Position numbers and translations under genes: made by a program
NCBI RefSeq assembly: GCF_002081715.1
Contig: NZ_MUKP01000039.1
Coordinates: 1 to 44,380, forward strand
DNA from: Nocardia donostiensis
GTDB lineage: Bacteria; Actinomycetota; Actinomycetes; Mycobacteriales; Mycobacteriaceae
Length of the DNA: 44,380 nucleotides
Direction: 5' to 3'
In this document: one piece after another, positions 8,075-16,484 of the stretch
Layout: each line of letters begins with the position of its first letter
Position numbering within the stretch: position 1 is the first letter of the stretch
The notes under the pieces: generated by a model
Told to the model about the DNA's origin: nothing
Seen by the model: the letters and a program-made list of their open reading frames with translations, nothing else
The model's database searches: none

Positions 8075-8794
8075 ATGCCGGACGAACCAGCCAACACAGC
8101 CAACACAGCCAACACAGCCAACACAGCCAACACAGCCAACACGGACAACACAGCCGGCGGGACCCGTCATGATTTCCGGACCGTCGCCAGCCGCACCGTC
8201 TACTCGGGGGCGATCGTGGCGTTGCGGCTCGACCAGGTCGAGATGCCCGGCGGACGGGTTGTGGAACGCGAAGTGGTCGAACACCACGGCGCGGTCGCGG
8301 TGACCGCCGTGGACGACGCAGGCAATGTGGTCCTGATCCACCAATACCGGCACCCGATCGGGCAGCGGCTGCTCGAGTTGCCCGCAGGCCTGCTCGACGT
8401 CCCCGAGGAGGACCCGCTAGAGGCGGCCCGCCGGGAGCTGGCCGAGGAAACCGGGCTGGCCGCACGCGACTGGGCGGTGCTGGTGGATGTGGCACTGTCG
8501 CCCGGGTTCACCGACGAATCGCTGCGGGTGTATCTGGCTCGCGGCCTGTCGGAGATCGACCGGCCGGATCCGGAGAACGAGGAAGCCGACCTGGAGTTGG
8601 TGCGAATGCCGGTCGCCGAGGCGGTCCGGGCCGCGCTGGCCGGGGAGATCGTCAACGCCACCGCGGTCGCGGGGCTGCTCGCGTTGTCGGCCGTGACGGC
8701 GGGAAATCTGCCGGTGCGGCCCGCCGACGCGCCGTGGCCGGGACAGCCGACCCGTCTGCTGCGCCGCCAGGCAGCGCGCCGGTCCGAAGGCTGA
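8075..8794 (+). CDS. NUDIX hydrolase, ADP-ribose pyrophosphatase type (Rv1700-like)
   Basis: A 239-residue NUDIX hydrolase expected to cleave ADP-ribose to AMP and ribose 5-phosphate. The NUDIX box runs from GLLDVPEEDPL to RRELAEETGL at about residues 109-132. Its spacing equals that of the characterised M. tuberculosis ADPRase Rv1700, and APGF/SPGFTDESLRVYLA follows as in that family. The ATG is immediately after the pyrG stop, so translation is probably coupled. Residues about 6-26 are a low-complexity Ala-Asn-Thr repeat encoded by a 9-base tandem repeat, absent from the enzyme fold and probably variable in length between strains. A start downstream of the repeat cannot be excluded, but no good alternative codon with a ribosome binding site is visible. 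Confidence 0.92.
   Translation: MPDEPANTANTANTANTANTANTDNTAGGTRHDFRTVASRTVYSGAIVALRLDQVEMPGGRVVEREVVEHHGAVAVTAVDDAGNVVLIHQYRHPIGQRLLELPAGLLDVPEEDPLEAARRELAEETGLAARDWAVLVDVALSPGFTDESLRVYLARGLSEIDRPDPENEEADLELVRMPVAEAVRAALAGEIVNATAVAGLLALSAVTAGNLPVRPADAPWPGQPTRLLRRQAARRSEG
8091..8153 (+). repeat. 9-bp tandem repeat inside the NUDIX gene
   Basis: Unit CCAACACAG, five perfect copies (8091-8135) and two degenerate ones (8136-8153). Each copy encodes one Ala-Asn-Thr triplet, so copy-number change would keep the frame. Confidence 0.95.
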
Positions 8795-8807
8795 CGGGGC
8801 GCCGGCC

Positions 8808-9737
8808 GTGCGGGAGGTCGACGCCTTCCTCGACCATCTGGCCGTCGAACGCGGTGCGGCCCGCAACACGCTGACCGCCTATCGGCGCGACCTCGGCCGC
8901 TACCGGGACTTTCTCGCCGCACGCGGCATCGCCGACCTCGACGCCGTCGGTGAATCCGATGTCGCCGAATTCACCGTTGCGCTGCGCACCGGGGGCGACG
9001 GGCATTCGCCACTGGCACCGGTATCGGTGGCGCGGGCCTTGATCGCGGTGCGTGGGCTGCACAAATTCGCCGCCGCGGAAGGGCTCACGGGCACCGATGT
9101 CGCGCATGCGGTGAAACCGCCTGCCGCCGGTCGCAGGCTGCCGAAGGCGCTGCCGTACGAGCAGGTGCTGCGGCTGCTGGACGTCGTGGGCGGCGACCTC
9201 GGCTCCGGCGGTGACGGCCCCGCGCGCGGCCTGCGCGACCGGGCACTGCTGGAACTGCTGTATTCGACCGGTGCCCGTATCTCGGAGACGATCGGTCTCG
9301 ACGTCGACGATCTGGACACCGCCGAACGGGTGGTGCTGCTGCGCGGTAAGGGCGGTAAACAGCGTCTGGTGCCGATCGGGCGCCCGGCGCTGGCCGCCGT
9401 CGACGCGTATCTGGTGCGTGGCCGCCCGGTCTTGGCCGCCCGCGGTCGCGGTAATGCGGGTGCGCTGTTCCTGAACGTCCGCGGCGGGCGGCTGTCGCGG
9501 CAGAGTGCCTGGCAGGTGCTGCAACGCGCCGCCGAACGCGCCGGGATAGGCGCTGCGGTCTCCCCGCACACCCTGCGTCATTCGTTCGCCACCCATCTGC
9601 TCGACGGGGGCGCCGATGTGCGGGTGGTGCAGGAACTGCTCGGCCATGCGTCCGTGACCACCACACAGATCTATACGCTGGTCACTGTCTCCAGTCTGCG
9701 GGAGGTATGGGCCACCGCCCACCCGCGCGCGAGGTGA
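8808..9737 (+). CDS. xerD: Site-specific tyrosine recombinase XerD
   Basis: A 309-residue tyrosine recombinase. The N-terminal SAM-like core-binding domain (about 1-100) begins VDAFLDHLAVERGAARNTL. The catalytic domain has the full set of active residues: Arg157 (GARISE), Lys181 or Lys184 (GKGGKQRLVPIG), His254 and Arg257 (HTLRHSFATHLL), His280 (LGHASVTTTQIY) and nucleophile Tyr289. Length and position after pyrG-NUDIX match mycobacterial xerD (Rv1701), so the role should be resolution of chromosome dimers at dif with XerC. The start is a GTG at 8808, 13 bases after the NUDIX stop. There are no flanking inverted repeats or cargo, so it is not a mobile-element integrase. Confidence 0.95.
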   Translation: MREVDAFLDHLAVERGAARNTLTAYRRDLGRYRDFLAARGIADLDAVGESDVAEFTVALRTGGDGHSPLAPVSVARALIAVRGLHKFAAAEGLTGTDVAHAVKPPAAGRRLPKALPYEQVLRLLDVVGGDLGSGGDGPARGLRDRALLELLYSTGARISETIGLDVDDLDTAERVVLLRGKGGKQRLVPIGRPALAAVDAYLVRGRPVLAARGRGNAGALFLNVRGGRLSRQSAWQVLQRAAERAGIGAAVSPHTLRHSFATHLLDGGADVRVVQELLGHASVTTTQIYTLVTVSSLREVWATAHPRAR

Positions 9738-9969
9738 AGTAGGGGCTCTGACGGCGCTGTGCAGTGGCGCTGACCAGCGGCGAGGTAGCGTTTGGGTGTT
9801 CGGGCCCACGCGAGATGTGGCGAACACGCCGCGGCGCGCGCGTTATTCGGGTGCGCTCGAGCGGTAGCGTCTAGCCAGAGCCGGATCGTGGCGGAAACGA
9901 GGCCGTACCTTATCGGACTCGTTACGCTCGGCGAAGCAATGGGCAGGAACGTATAAGGAGCAGCGGATC

Positions 9970-10947
9970 GTGACGACAGCCGGAGCGGCGGAACCGCCGA
10001 GGGGTGCTGGGACCGGGCCGCTCGGGGCAGGCTGGCCGGGTGCCGAAGCAGACGATGCGGCATCGTCGGCGGTCTGGGGCACCGAGCCCGTCCCCGTGCC
10101 CGACGACACCGAACTCGGGCCCACTGGGCGCCCGCTGCGATTGGTACCGGAACCGTCGGCGCCCGTGGCGCATGGCGACGCGCTCGTGGTGGCGATGTGT
10201 AACCAGAAGGGCGGTGTCGGCAAGACCACCTCGACGATCAACCTCGGCGCCGCACTGGCCGAATACGGGCGCCGGGTGTTGCTGGTCGATCTCGACCCGC
10301 AGGGTGCGCTGTCGGCCGGCCTGGGGGTGGCCCACCACGATCTCGAGCTGACCGTACACAACCTGCTGATCGGTTCCCGGGTCACCGTCGAGGATGTGCT
10401 GATGCAGACCAAGGTCGAGAACATGGATCTGCTGCCCAGCAATATCGACCTGTCCGCGGCCGAAATACAGCTCGTCAACGAGGTCGGCCGGGAGCAGTCG
10501 CTGGGCCGGGCGCTGGAACCGATCCGCGACCGCTACGACTACATCCTCATCGACTGTCAGCCCTCGCTGGGTTTGCTCACCGTCAACGCGCTCGCCTGCT
10601 CCGATGGGGTGATCATCCCGATGGAATGCGAGTACTTCTCGCTGCGCGGTCTGGCACTGCTCAACGACACCGTGGAGAAGGTGCGTGACCGCCTCAATCC
10701 ACGACTGAGCCTGTACGGCATCGTGGTCACCATGTTCGATGCGCGACTGCTGCATTCCCGGCAGGTGATGGCGCGGGTGGTCGAAGTGTTCGGCGATCTG
10801 GTGTACGACACCGCGATCGCACGGACTGTCCGCTTCCCCGATGCCAGCGTCGCCGGGGAACCGATCACCACGTGGGCGCCGAAATCCGGTGGGGCCGAAG
10901 CGTATCGGGCGATGGCACGGGAAGTCATCCACCGGTCCGGCCGGTGA
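9970..10947 (+). CDS. parA: ParA-family ATPase (Rv1708-like)
   Basis: A 325-residue ParA/Soj ATPase with the deviant Walker A KGGVGKTT at residues 80-87, VLLVDLDPQGALSAGLG and YDYILIDCQPSLGLLTVNAL further on. The first 70 residues are a Pro/Gly/Ala-rich extension without predicted structure. A strong ribosome binding site (AAGGAG, 9955-9960) precedes the GTG at 9970. No parB is adjacent. This is the Rv1708 type of ParA linked to the scpA-scpB condensin genes, with which it overlaps by four bases, and is distinct from the oriC-linked parAB. A role in chromosome organisation together with ScpAB is likely from context. The 232 bases upstream hold TACGCT at 9923-9928 as a possible -10. Confidence 0.94.
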   Translation: MTTAGAAEPPRGAGTGPLGAGWPGAEADDAASSAVWGTEPVPVPDDTELGPTGRPLRLVPEPSAPVAHGDALVVAMCNQKGGVGKTTSTINLGAALAEYGRRVLLVDLDPQGALSAGLGVAHHDLELTVHNLLIGSRVTVEDVLMQTKVENMDLLPSNIDLSAAEIQLVNEVGREQSLGRALEPIRDRYDYILIDCQPSLGLLTVNALACSDGVIIPMECEYFSLRGLALLNDTVEKVRDRLNPRLSLYGIVVTMFDARLLHSRQVMARVVEVFGDLVYDTAIARTVRFPDASVAGEPITTWAPKSGGAEAYRAMAREVIHRSGR

Positions 10948-11849
10948 GCCGGGACAATCCCAGCGCACCGCCGACCAGCACGACAGCAGGCCCGGCCGGT
11001 CAGGACGGGAACGCGCAACCGGAGCAGGTGTCCGGTTTCCATCTGCGGTTGAGCAATTTCGAGGGCCCGTTCGATCTGCTGCTGACGCTGATCTCGCAGC
11101 GCAGGCTGGATGTGACCGAGGTGGCGCTGCACCAGGTCACCGACGAATTCATCGCCTACACCAAGGCATTGACCGCGGGGCTGACCGAACAGGGGACCTT
11201 GCGTGCGGACACCGTTCTCGACCAGACCACCGAGTTCCTGGTGGTCGCTGCGACCCTACTCGATCTGAAGGCCGCCCGGCTGCTGCCGTCGGGGGAGATG
11301 ACCGACGCCGAGGACCTGGAACTGCTGGAAGCGCGTGACCTGCTGTTCGCGCGGCTGCTGCAGTACCGGGCGTTCAAACAGGTCGCCGAACTGTTCGGCG
11401 AACTGGAAGCCGCGGCGTTGCGCCGGTATCCGCGGGCCGTATCGCTGGAGGACCGGTTCCTCGGGTTGCTGCCGCCGGTCCAGCTCGGCGTGGACGCGAG
11501 CGGGTTCGCCGATATCGCTGCCGCCGCGTTCCGGCCCCGCCCGGCGCCGACGGTCGGGCTCGACCATCTGCACGCGCATGCGGTGTCGGTGGCCGAGCAG
11601 GCCGCGATCGTGTTGGAGCGGCTCAAACAGCGCGGGGCGGGCGGCTGGACCGCCTTTGCCGAGCTGGTCGCCGACTGTGCGGCGCCGATTGAAATCGTGG
11701 CGCGGTTCCTGGCGTTGCTCGAGTTGTATCGCGGCAAAACCATCGCATTCGACCAGCCCGATCCGCTGGGGCCGCTGGCGGTGAGCTGGCTCGGCGACGA
11801 CGTAACAGATACAGCCGAGACCGTGACCATCGAAGAGGACTACGGATGA
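10944..11849 (+). CDS. scpA: Segregation and condensation protein A (kleisin)
   Basis: A 301-residue ScpA kleisin. The family signature FHLRLSNFEGPFDLLLTLI stands near residue 34, followed by VTEVALHQVTDEFI and FLVVAATLLDLKAARLLP. The C-terminal winged-helix part ends near VARFLALLELYRGKTIAFDQ. It bridges the SMC heads with ScpB in the condensin complex (known). The open frame extends upstream inside parA, but the GTG at 10944 in GTGA, overlapping the parA stop, is the natural start and gives a normal N-terminus with a short Pro/Ser-rich leader. It also overlaps scpB by four bases, so parA-scpA-scpB are translationally coupled. Confidence 0.95.
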   Translation: MSRDNPSAPPTSTTAGPAGQDGNAQPEQVSGFHLRLSNFEGPFDLLLTLISQRRLDVTEVALHQVTDEFIAYTKALTAGLTEQGTLRADTVLDQTTEFLVVAATLLDLKAARLLPSGEMTDAEDLELLEARDLLFARLLQYRAFKQVAELFGELEAAALRRYPRAVSLEDRFLGLLPPVQLGVDASGFADIAAAAFRPRPAPTVGLDHLHAHAVSVAEQAAIVLERLKQRGAGGWTAFAELVADCAAPIEIVARFLALLELYRGKTIAFDQPDPLGPLAVSWLGDDVTDTAETVTIEEDYG

Positions 11850-12502
11850 GCGAAGCAACCGAGGAGTTCGAGCCCGCGCCCCTCGACGACACGGAATTCG
11901 CCGCCGCGCTGGAAGCGATGCTGCTGGTGGTGGACACCCCCGCCCCCGCCGAACAGCTCGCCGCAGCCCTCGACGAGACACCGGCTAGGGTGGAGCGGAC
12001 ACTGCGGGAGATGTCGGCGCGGTTGAGCGAGCAGCGTAGCGGTATCGATCTGCGTTTCGCCGGCGACGGCTGGCGCTTCTATACTCGCAGCGAGTACGCA
12101 CTGTATGTGGAACGGATGCTGCTCGACGGCGCACGGTCGAAACTGACCAGGGCGGCTTTGGAAACCCTGGCGGTGGTGGCATACCGTCAACCGGTGACCC
12201 GGGCCAGGGTCAGCGCGGTGCGCGGAGTGAACGTCGACGGCGTGATGCGCACCCTGCTGGCCAGGGGTTTGATCACCGAAGCGGGAACCGACCCGGAAAC
12301 CAACGGGACGCTCTACCGCACCACCGAGCTGTTCCTGGAACGGATCGGGCTCGCGTCGTTGAGCGATTTGCCGCCGCTGGCGCCCCTGCTGCCCGGCGTC
12401 GACCTGATCGACGAGATCAACGAGAGCTTGGAGACGGACCCCCGTTACACCAGGCTGCACAAACGCGCCGAGGACGATCTCGACCTCGGCACCGAGGATT
12501 GA
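11846..12502 (+). CDS. scpB: Segregation and condensation protein B
   Basis: A 218-residue ScpB with two winged-helix domains, the partner of ScpA in the SMC-ScpAB complex. Typical features are LEAMLLVVDTPAPAEQLAAA near the N-terminus, the GDGWRFYTRSEYALYVERML segment, and LTRAALETLAVVAYRQPVTR followed by the VRGVNVDGVMRTLL recognition helix. The acidic tail ends DDLDLGTED. The ATG lies in ATGA over the scpA stop. The next gene starts nine bases after this one. Confidence 0.95.
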   Translation: MSEATEEFEPAPLDDTEFAAALEAMLLVVDTPAPAEQLAAALDETPARVERTLREMSARLSEQRSGIDLRFAGDGWRFYTRSEYALYVERMLLDGARSKLTRAALETLAVVAYRQPVTRARVSAVRGVNVDGVMRTLLARGLITEAGTDPETNGTLYRTTELFLERIGLASLSDLPPLAPLLPGVDLIDEINESLETDPRYTRLHKRAEDDLDLGTED

Positions 12503-12511
12503 CAGGACAAC

Positions 12512-13690
12512 GTGAATACACCCGCTCGCCGAGATGGCACACCGGATCGTAGAAAACGTGGCGACCACGCCGACCGCAACGGACGCGCTGCCAAGGCCGC
12601 GCAACGCGGCGCCCAGCGCGGAGCCGTCGGCTCCTCGGGGCAGCGCGGCAGCAAACAGGCCGGCCCCGGGCAGCGCAGTACCGGGCAGTCGGGTACGGCT
12701 CAGCGCGGATCCGGTGCACCTCAGCGCGGCGCGGGCCGCCCCGGTGCGGCACAACGTGCCGGAAGCGGCATTCCCCAGCGCGGCGCAGGATACGGCGGTG
12801 GACGCCCGCCCAGACCCGCGACGCCCGCGGCCCGCAAAGCCAAGCCGCCCACATCGCAGCGCCAGGCCGCCGCGGCGGCCCCGTTGAGCAACGCCAAACC
12901 CGCCCGGAATCAGCATGTGGCAGGCTCCGGCGACACTCATCCCAAACTCCCGTGGGGTGAGGGCGAACGCCTGCAGAAGGTGCTGGCCAAGGCGGGAGTG
13001 GCCTCCCGTCGCGCCGCCGAGGAGATGATCGCGCAGGGACGCGTCGAAGTCGACGGCATCATCGTGCGCGAACAGGGTCTGCGTATCGACCCCGAGCACG
13101 CGGTGGTCCGGGTCGACGGCACCCGGGTGGTGGTACGCGAAGAACTGGTGCATCTGGTGTTGAACAAACCCAAGGGCTGGCAGTCGACCATGTCCGATGA
13201 TCTGGGTCGCCCCTGCGTCGGCGATATCGTCGCCGAACGCGTTGCCGCCGGTCAGCGCCTGTTCCACGTGGGCAGACTCGACGCCGACACCGAGGGGCTG
13301 CTGCTGCTCACCAACGACGGCGACCTCGCGCATCGGCTGATGCACCCGTCGTTCGAGGTGTCGAAAACGTATCTGGCGACCGTCAGCGGCGAAGTACACC
13401 GCGGAATCGGCAAACAGCTGCGCGCCGGTGTCGAACTCGAGGACGGGCCGGCGAAGGTCGACCGGTTCCAGGTGCTCGAACTGGGCGAGGGACGCTCGCT
13501 GGTGAAGATCGTGCTGCACGAGGGCCGTAAACATATTGTGCGCCGGCTGCTGGATGCGGTGGGTCATCCGGTGACCCGGCTGGTGCGCACCAATATCGGC
13601 CCGGTGGCGCTCGGTGACCAACGGCCCGGCACACTGCGGGTGCTCGGTCGCGATGAAATCGGCAAACTGTACGAGGCGGTGTCGTTGTGA
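12512..13690 (+). CDS. rluB: 23S rRNA pseudouridine synthase (RluB-like) with QRG-repeat N-terminal tail
   Basis: A 392-residue RsuA/RluB-type pseudouridine synthase. An S4 RNA-binding domain at about 152-200 (RLQKVLAKAGVASRRAAEEM) precedes the catalytic domain, with the active Asp257 in GRLDADTEGLLLLTNDG, LVLNKPKGWQST (216-227) and the C-terminal KIVLHEGRKHIVRRLLDAVG. The first 145 or so residues are Gln/Arg/Gly/Ser/Pro-rich with many QRG copies. This is a basic, disordered tail that may add RNA contacts. Homologous position Rv1711 lies between scpB and cmk in M. tuberculosis. It starts at a GTG nine bases after scpB and overlaps cmk by four bases. Confidence 0.92.
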   Translation: MNTPARRDGTPDRRKRGDHADRNGRAAKAAQRGAQRGAVGSSGQRGSKQAGPGQRSTGQSGTAQRGSGAPQRGAGRPGAAQRAGSGIPQRGAGYGGGRPPRPATPAARKAKPPTSQRQAAAAAPLSNAKPARNQHVAGSGDTHPKLPWGEGERLQKVLAKAGVASRRAAEEMIAQGRVEVDGIIVREQGLRIDPEHAVVRVDGTRVVVREELVHLVLNKPKGWQSTMSDDLGRPCVGDIVAERVAAGQRLFHVGRLDADTEGLLLLTNDGDLAHRLMHPSFEVSKTYLATVSGEVHRGIGKQLRAGVELEDGPAKVDRFQVLELGEGRSLVKIVLHEGRKHIVRRLLDAVGHPVTRLVRTNIGPVALGDQRPGTLRVLGRDEIGKLYEAVSL

Positions 13691-14430
13691 ATGGTGTAGA
13701 GATTCCGGTCCAGCTCCCCGGACGGCTTGCGGGGACCGAACCGCTGGTCGTCGCCATGGACGGGCCGTCGGGCACCGGCAAGTCCAGTGTGTCGCGGCGG
13801 TTGGCGGCCCGGCTCGGCGCCGCCTACCTCGACACGGGGGCGATGTACCGGGTGGCGACGCTGCGCGTACTGCGCAGCGCGGTCGAGCCGACCGACCCGG
13901 TAGCCGTCGCCGCCGCGGTCAAGGAACTGCCGTTGACCATCGGCACCGACCCCGGCCGGGAAGTGATTCTGCTCGACGGTGCGGACGTGTCCGCCGAGAT
14001 CCGCGGCGGCGAGGTCACCCGCGCCGTGTCGGCGGTGTCGGCGGTGCCCGAGGTGCGCGAGCTGCTGGTCGCCCGGCAGCGGGAAATCGTCGCGACCGCG
14101 GGGCGGATCGTGGTCGAGGGCCGCGATATCGGCACCGTCGTGTTACCCGGCGCCGACGCCAAGATCTACTTGACGGCTTCGGCCGAGGCGCGTGCCCAGC
14201 GCCGCAACCAGCAGAACATCAGCGAAGGCCGCGGCGACGACTACGACGGTGTGCTCGCCGATGTGCGCAGGCGGGACCGGCTCGATTCCACCCGCGCCGT
14301 GTCACCGCTGCGTCCCGCCTCGGATGCCACCTTGGTCGACACCAGTGACCTGGGAATGGACGAGGTCATCGACGAGCTGTACCGCGTGGTGGCGCTGCAG
14401 GTGTCACCCGGAACAGGAGATAGACAGTGA
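13687..14430 (+). CDS. cmk: Cytidylate (CMP) kinase
   Basis: A 247-residue CMP/dCMP kinase. The P-loop DGPSGTGKSS is at 25-34, followed by AYLDTGAMYRVATL, the substrate-binding region with VVEGRDIGTVVLPGADAKIYLTA-type residues, the LID region EARAQRR and the adenine-binding end DATLVDTSDLGMDEVID. It converts CMP to CDP and so works downstream of the CTP made by pyrG in nucleotide turnover. It starts at a GTG overlapping the pseudouridine-synthase stop and overlaps der by four bases, as in the mycobacterial Rv1712-Rv1713 pair. Confidence 0.96.
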   Translation: MNGVEIPVQLPGRLAGTEPLVVAMDGPSGTGKSSVSRRLAARLGAAYLDTGAMYRVATLRVLRSAVEPTDPVAVAAAVKELPLTIGTDPGREVILLDGADVSAEIRGGEVTRAVSAVSAVPEVRELLVARQREIVATAGRIVVEGRDIGTVVLPGADAKIYLTASAEARAQRRNQQNISEGRGDDYDGVLADVRRRDRLDSTRAVSPLRPASDATLVDTSDLGMDEVIDELYRVVALQVSPGTGDRQ

Positions 14431-15839
14431 GCGGCGACGTACTGGCCGGTGACGGTGTCTGGAGCGACGAATCCGACTGGGAGATCGCCGAACTCGACGC
14501 CGGTCTCGGCGCGGGCGAACACGTGCCGATGCCGACCCTGGCTGTGGTCGGGCGACCGAACGTCGGCAAATCGACCCTGGTCAACCGGATCCTCGGGCGG
14601 CGCGAGGCCGTGGTGGAGGACATTCCAGGGGTGACCCGCGACCGGGTGTCCTATGAGGCGAACTGGGCAGGCCGCCGGTTCCTCGTGCAGGACACCGGCG
14701 GGTGGGAACCCGACGCCAAGGGGTTGCAGCAGTCGGTGGCGCGGCAGGCCGAGCTGGCGATGAACACCGCCGACGCCATCCTGCTCGTGGTTGATGCCGT
14801 GGTCGGTGCCACCGCCACCGACGAGGCCGCGGTCAAGGTGCTGCGCCGGGCGAAAACACCGGTGATCCTGGTCGCCAACAAGGTCGACGACCAGCGCATC
14901 GAAGCTGACGCCGCCGCTCTGTGGTCGCTGGGCTTGGGCGAACCACGAATGGTGTCGGCGGCGCATGGCCGCGGGACCGGCGATCTGCTCGACGATGTGC
15001 TCGAGGTGCTGCCGGAGACTCCACGCGAGGGCGGCGTCGCGACAGGGCCGCGCCGGGTCGCCCTGGTCGGTAAACCGAACGTCGGCAAATCGAGCCTGCT
15101 CAACAAGCTCGCCGGTGACGAACGGTCGGTCGTCCACGACATCGCGGGCACCACCGTCGACCCCGTCGATACGCTGGTCGAACTGGGCGGCAAGGTGTGG
15201 AAGTTCGTCGACACCGCGGGGTTGCGGCGCAAGGTCGCCCAGGCCAGCGGCACCGAGTTCTACGCCTCGCTGCGCACCAGATCCGCGCTGGAGGCCTCCG
15301 AGGTGGCGATCATGCTGATCGACGCCTCGCAACCGATCACCGAGCAGGATTTGCGGGTGATCGGGATGGTCGCCGACTCGGGCCGCGCGCTGGTGCTGGC
15401 ATTCAACAAGTGGGACCTGGTCGACGAGGATCGCCGCCACCAGCTGGAACGGGAAGTGGAGCGCGACCTGGTGCGGGTGCCCTGGGCGCAGCGGGTCAAC
15501 ATCTCCGCACAGACCGGACGCGCGGTGCAGAAACTGGTACCCGCTATGGAAACCGCGCTGGAATCGTGGGATAAACGCATCTCCACCGGCCGGTTGAACA
15601 CCTGGCTCAAAGAGGTCGTCGCCGCCACCCCGCCGCCGATGCGCGGCGGACGGCTGCCCCGGGTGCTGTTCGCCACCCAGGCCACCACCCGCCCGCCGAC
15701 CTTCGTGCTGTTCACCACCGGCTTCCTGGAGGCAGGCTACCGGCGGTTCCTGGAGCGGCGGCTGCGTGAGGAGTTCGGTTTCGCCGGTTCCCCGGTGCGG
15801 ATTTCGGTCCGGGTGCGGGAGAAGCGGCCCCGCAAGTAG
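14427..15839 (+). CDS. der: Ribosome-assembly GTPase Der (EngA)
   Basis: A 470-residue Der with two tandem GTPase domains and a C-terminal KH-like domain. The first P-loop is GRPNVGKST near 42-50 with DIPGVTRDRVSYE and DTGGW; the second is GKPNVGKSS with DIAGTTVDPVDTLVE and DTAGL. NKWD supplies the second guanine-specificity motif. The end, VRISVRVREKRPRK, is basic and suits ribosome binding. It assists 50S subunit maturation (known). The N-terminus has about 35 acidic residues before the first GTPase, as in mycobacterial homologues. It is the last gene of the core block. Confidence 0.97.
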   Translation: MSGDVLAGDGVWSDESDWEIAELDAGLGAGEHVPMPTLAVVGRPNVGKSTLVNRILGRREAVVEDIPGVTRDRVSYEANWAGRRFLVQDTGGWEPDAKGLQQSVARQAELAMNTADAILLVVDAVVGATATDEAAVKVLRRAKTPVILVANKVDDQRIEADAAALWSLGLGEPRMVSAAHGRGTGDLLDDVLEVLPETPREGGVATGPRRVALVGKPNVGKSSLLNKLAGDERSVVHDIAGTTVDPVDTLVELGGKVWKFVDTAGLRRKVAQASGTEFYASLRTRSALEASEVAIMLIDASQPITEQDLRVIGMVADSGRALVLAFNKWDLVDEDRRHQLEREVERDLVRVPWAQRVNISAQTGRAVQKLVPAMETALESWDKRISTGRLNTWLKEVVAATPPPMRGGRLPRVLFATQATTRPPTFVLFTTGFLEAGYRRFLERRLREEFGFAGSPVRISVRVREKRPRK

Positions 15840-15871
15840 CGGCGGAGACCGCAAGTTACCGGCGCTGGGGC

Positions 15872-15896
15872 GATTGAAGACCTCGGCGCCGGGTAC
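15872..15896 (+). promoter_or_regulatory. SigF-like promoter for the csbD pair
   Basis: GATT (15872-15875), 15 bases, GGGTAC (15891-15896). It lies between der and the first csbD, leaving a leader of about 47 bases with a GGAGG site before the GTG at 15950. CsbD proteins are classic general-stress products, which supports the assignment. Confidence 0.72.
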
Positions 15897-15949
15897 GCGC
15901 TGGATATCCACCATCCACCCGAACAACAGATGCGTCGGAGGTAGATATC

Positions 15950-16192
15950 GTGGCCGAACAGAAGTCTGGTCCCAAGGAAGGCATGGAAGGCGCCGTCGAG
16001 GGCGTGAAAGGCAAAGCCAAAGAGGCCGCCGGGACGGTGCTGGGCAACCGGGATCTGCGCGACGAAGGCGTCAGCCAGCAGGACAAGGCCGAATCCCAGC
16101 GTGATGCGGCGAAGAAGGAAGCCGAAGCGGAGAAAGCGCGCGCCGAGGCCGACGCCGACGAGCAGCGTCAGCGCACCGAGCAGGGACGGTAA
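15950..16192 (+). CDS. CsbD-family general stress protein, copy 1
   Basis: An 80-residue, highly charged, helix-forming CsbD-like protein. The core GAVEGVKGKAKEAAGTVLGN (13-32) and DLRDEG are typical, followed by a Lys/Glu/Ala-rich amphipathic tail AKKEAEAEKARAEADADEQR. CsbD homologues are induced by sigma-B-type general stress; their molecular action is unknown. The GTG at 15950 follows GGAGG. The gene has its own SigF-like promoter and is followed 26 bases later by a near-identical copy. Confidence 0.9.
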   Translation: MAEQKSGPKEGMEGAVEGVKGKAKEAAGTVLGNRDLRDEGVSQQDKAESQRDAAKKEAEAEKARAEADADEQRQRTEQGR

Positions 16193-16461
16193 CCGCCAGT
16201 CACGGGAGGTATGCAGACGTGGCCGAACACAGGAGCGGACCGAACGAAGGTCTGGAAGGCGCCGTCGAGGGCGTGAAAGGCAAAGCCAAGGAAGTCGCGG
16301 GGACGGTGCTGGGTAACCAGGATCTGCGCGACGAAGGCATCGCCCAGCAGGACAAGGCCGAATCCCAGCGTGATGCGGCGAAGAAGGAAGCCGAAGCGGA
16401 GAAAGCGCGCGCCGAGGCCGACGCCGACGAGCAGCGCCAGCGCACCGAGCAGGGACGGTAG
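16075..16461 (+). repeat. Direct repeat from tandem csbD duplication
   Basis: 16075-16192 and 16344-16461 are 118-base direct repeats at an offset of 269, with one mismatch (16168 T, 16437 C, a silent change in an Arg codon). The preceding halves of the genes are more diverged, which suggests either recent duplication or gene conversion confined to the 3' part. Confidence 0.9.
16219..16461 (+). CDS. CsbD-family general stress protein, copy 2
   Basis: An 80-residue paralogue of the gene at 15950-16192, differing at roughly a dozen positions, almost all in the first half; the last 30 or so residues are the same. GGGAGG precedes the GTG at 16219. There is no separate promoter, so both are probably co-transcribed. 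A strong hairpin terminator follows at 16485-16532. Confidence 0.9.
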   Translation: MAEHRSGPNEGLEGAVEGVKGKAKEVAGTVLGNQDLRDEGIAQQDKAESQRDAAKKEAEAEKARAEADADEQRQRTEQGR

Positions 16462-16484
16462 CGGCCCCGCGGAGCTGGTACCTG

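Noticed and set aside
8091..8153. Possible CRISPR array
   Set aside because: The 9-base units are contiguous, without spacers, and keep the reading frame of the NUDIX gene.
6419..8353. Long open frame antisense to pyrG and the NUDIX gene
   Set aside because: It is a shadow created by high G+C codon use. The product has no domain, and the sense frames are clear housekeeping genes.
8808..9737. Integrase of a mobile element
   Set aside because: Gene order, length and motifs are those of chromosomal xerD. No attachment repeats or cargo are visible.
9779..9969. SigF-like promoter before parA
   Set aside because: A GTTT occurs near 9790, but no GGGTA-like -10 follows at 15 bases.
11840..13621. 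593-codon antisense frame over scpB and the pseudouridine synthase
   Set aside because: It is a G+C-driven shadow opposite two well-supported genes.
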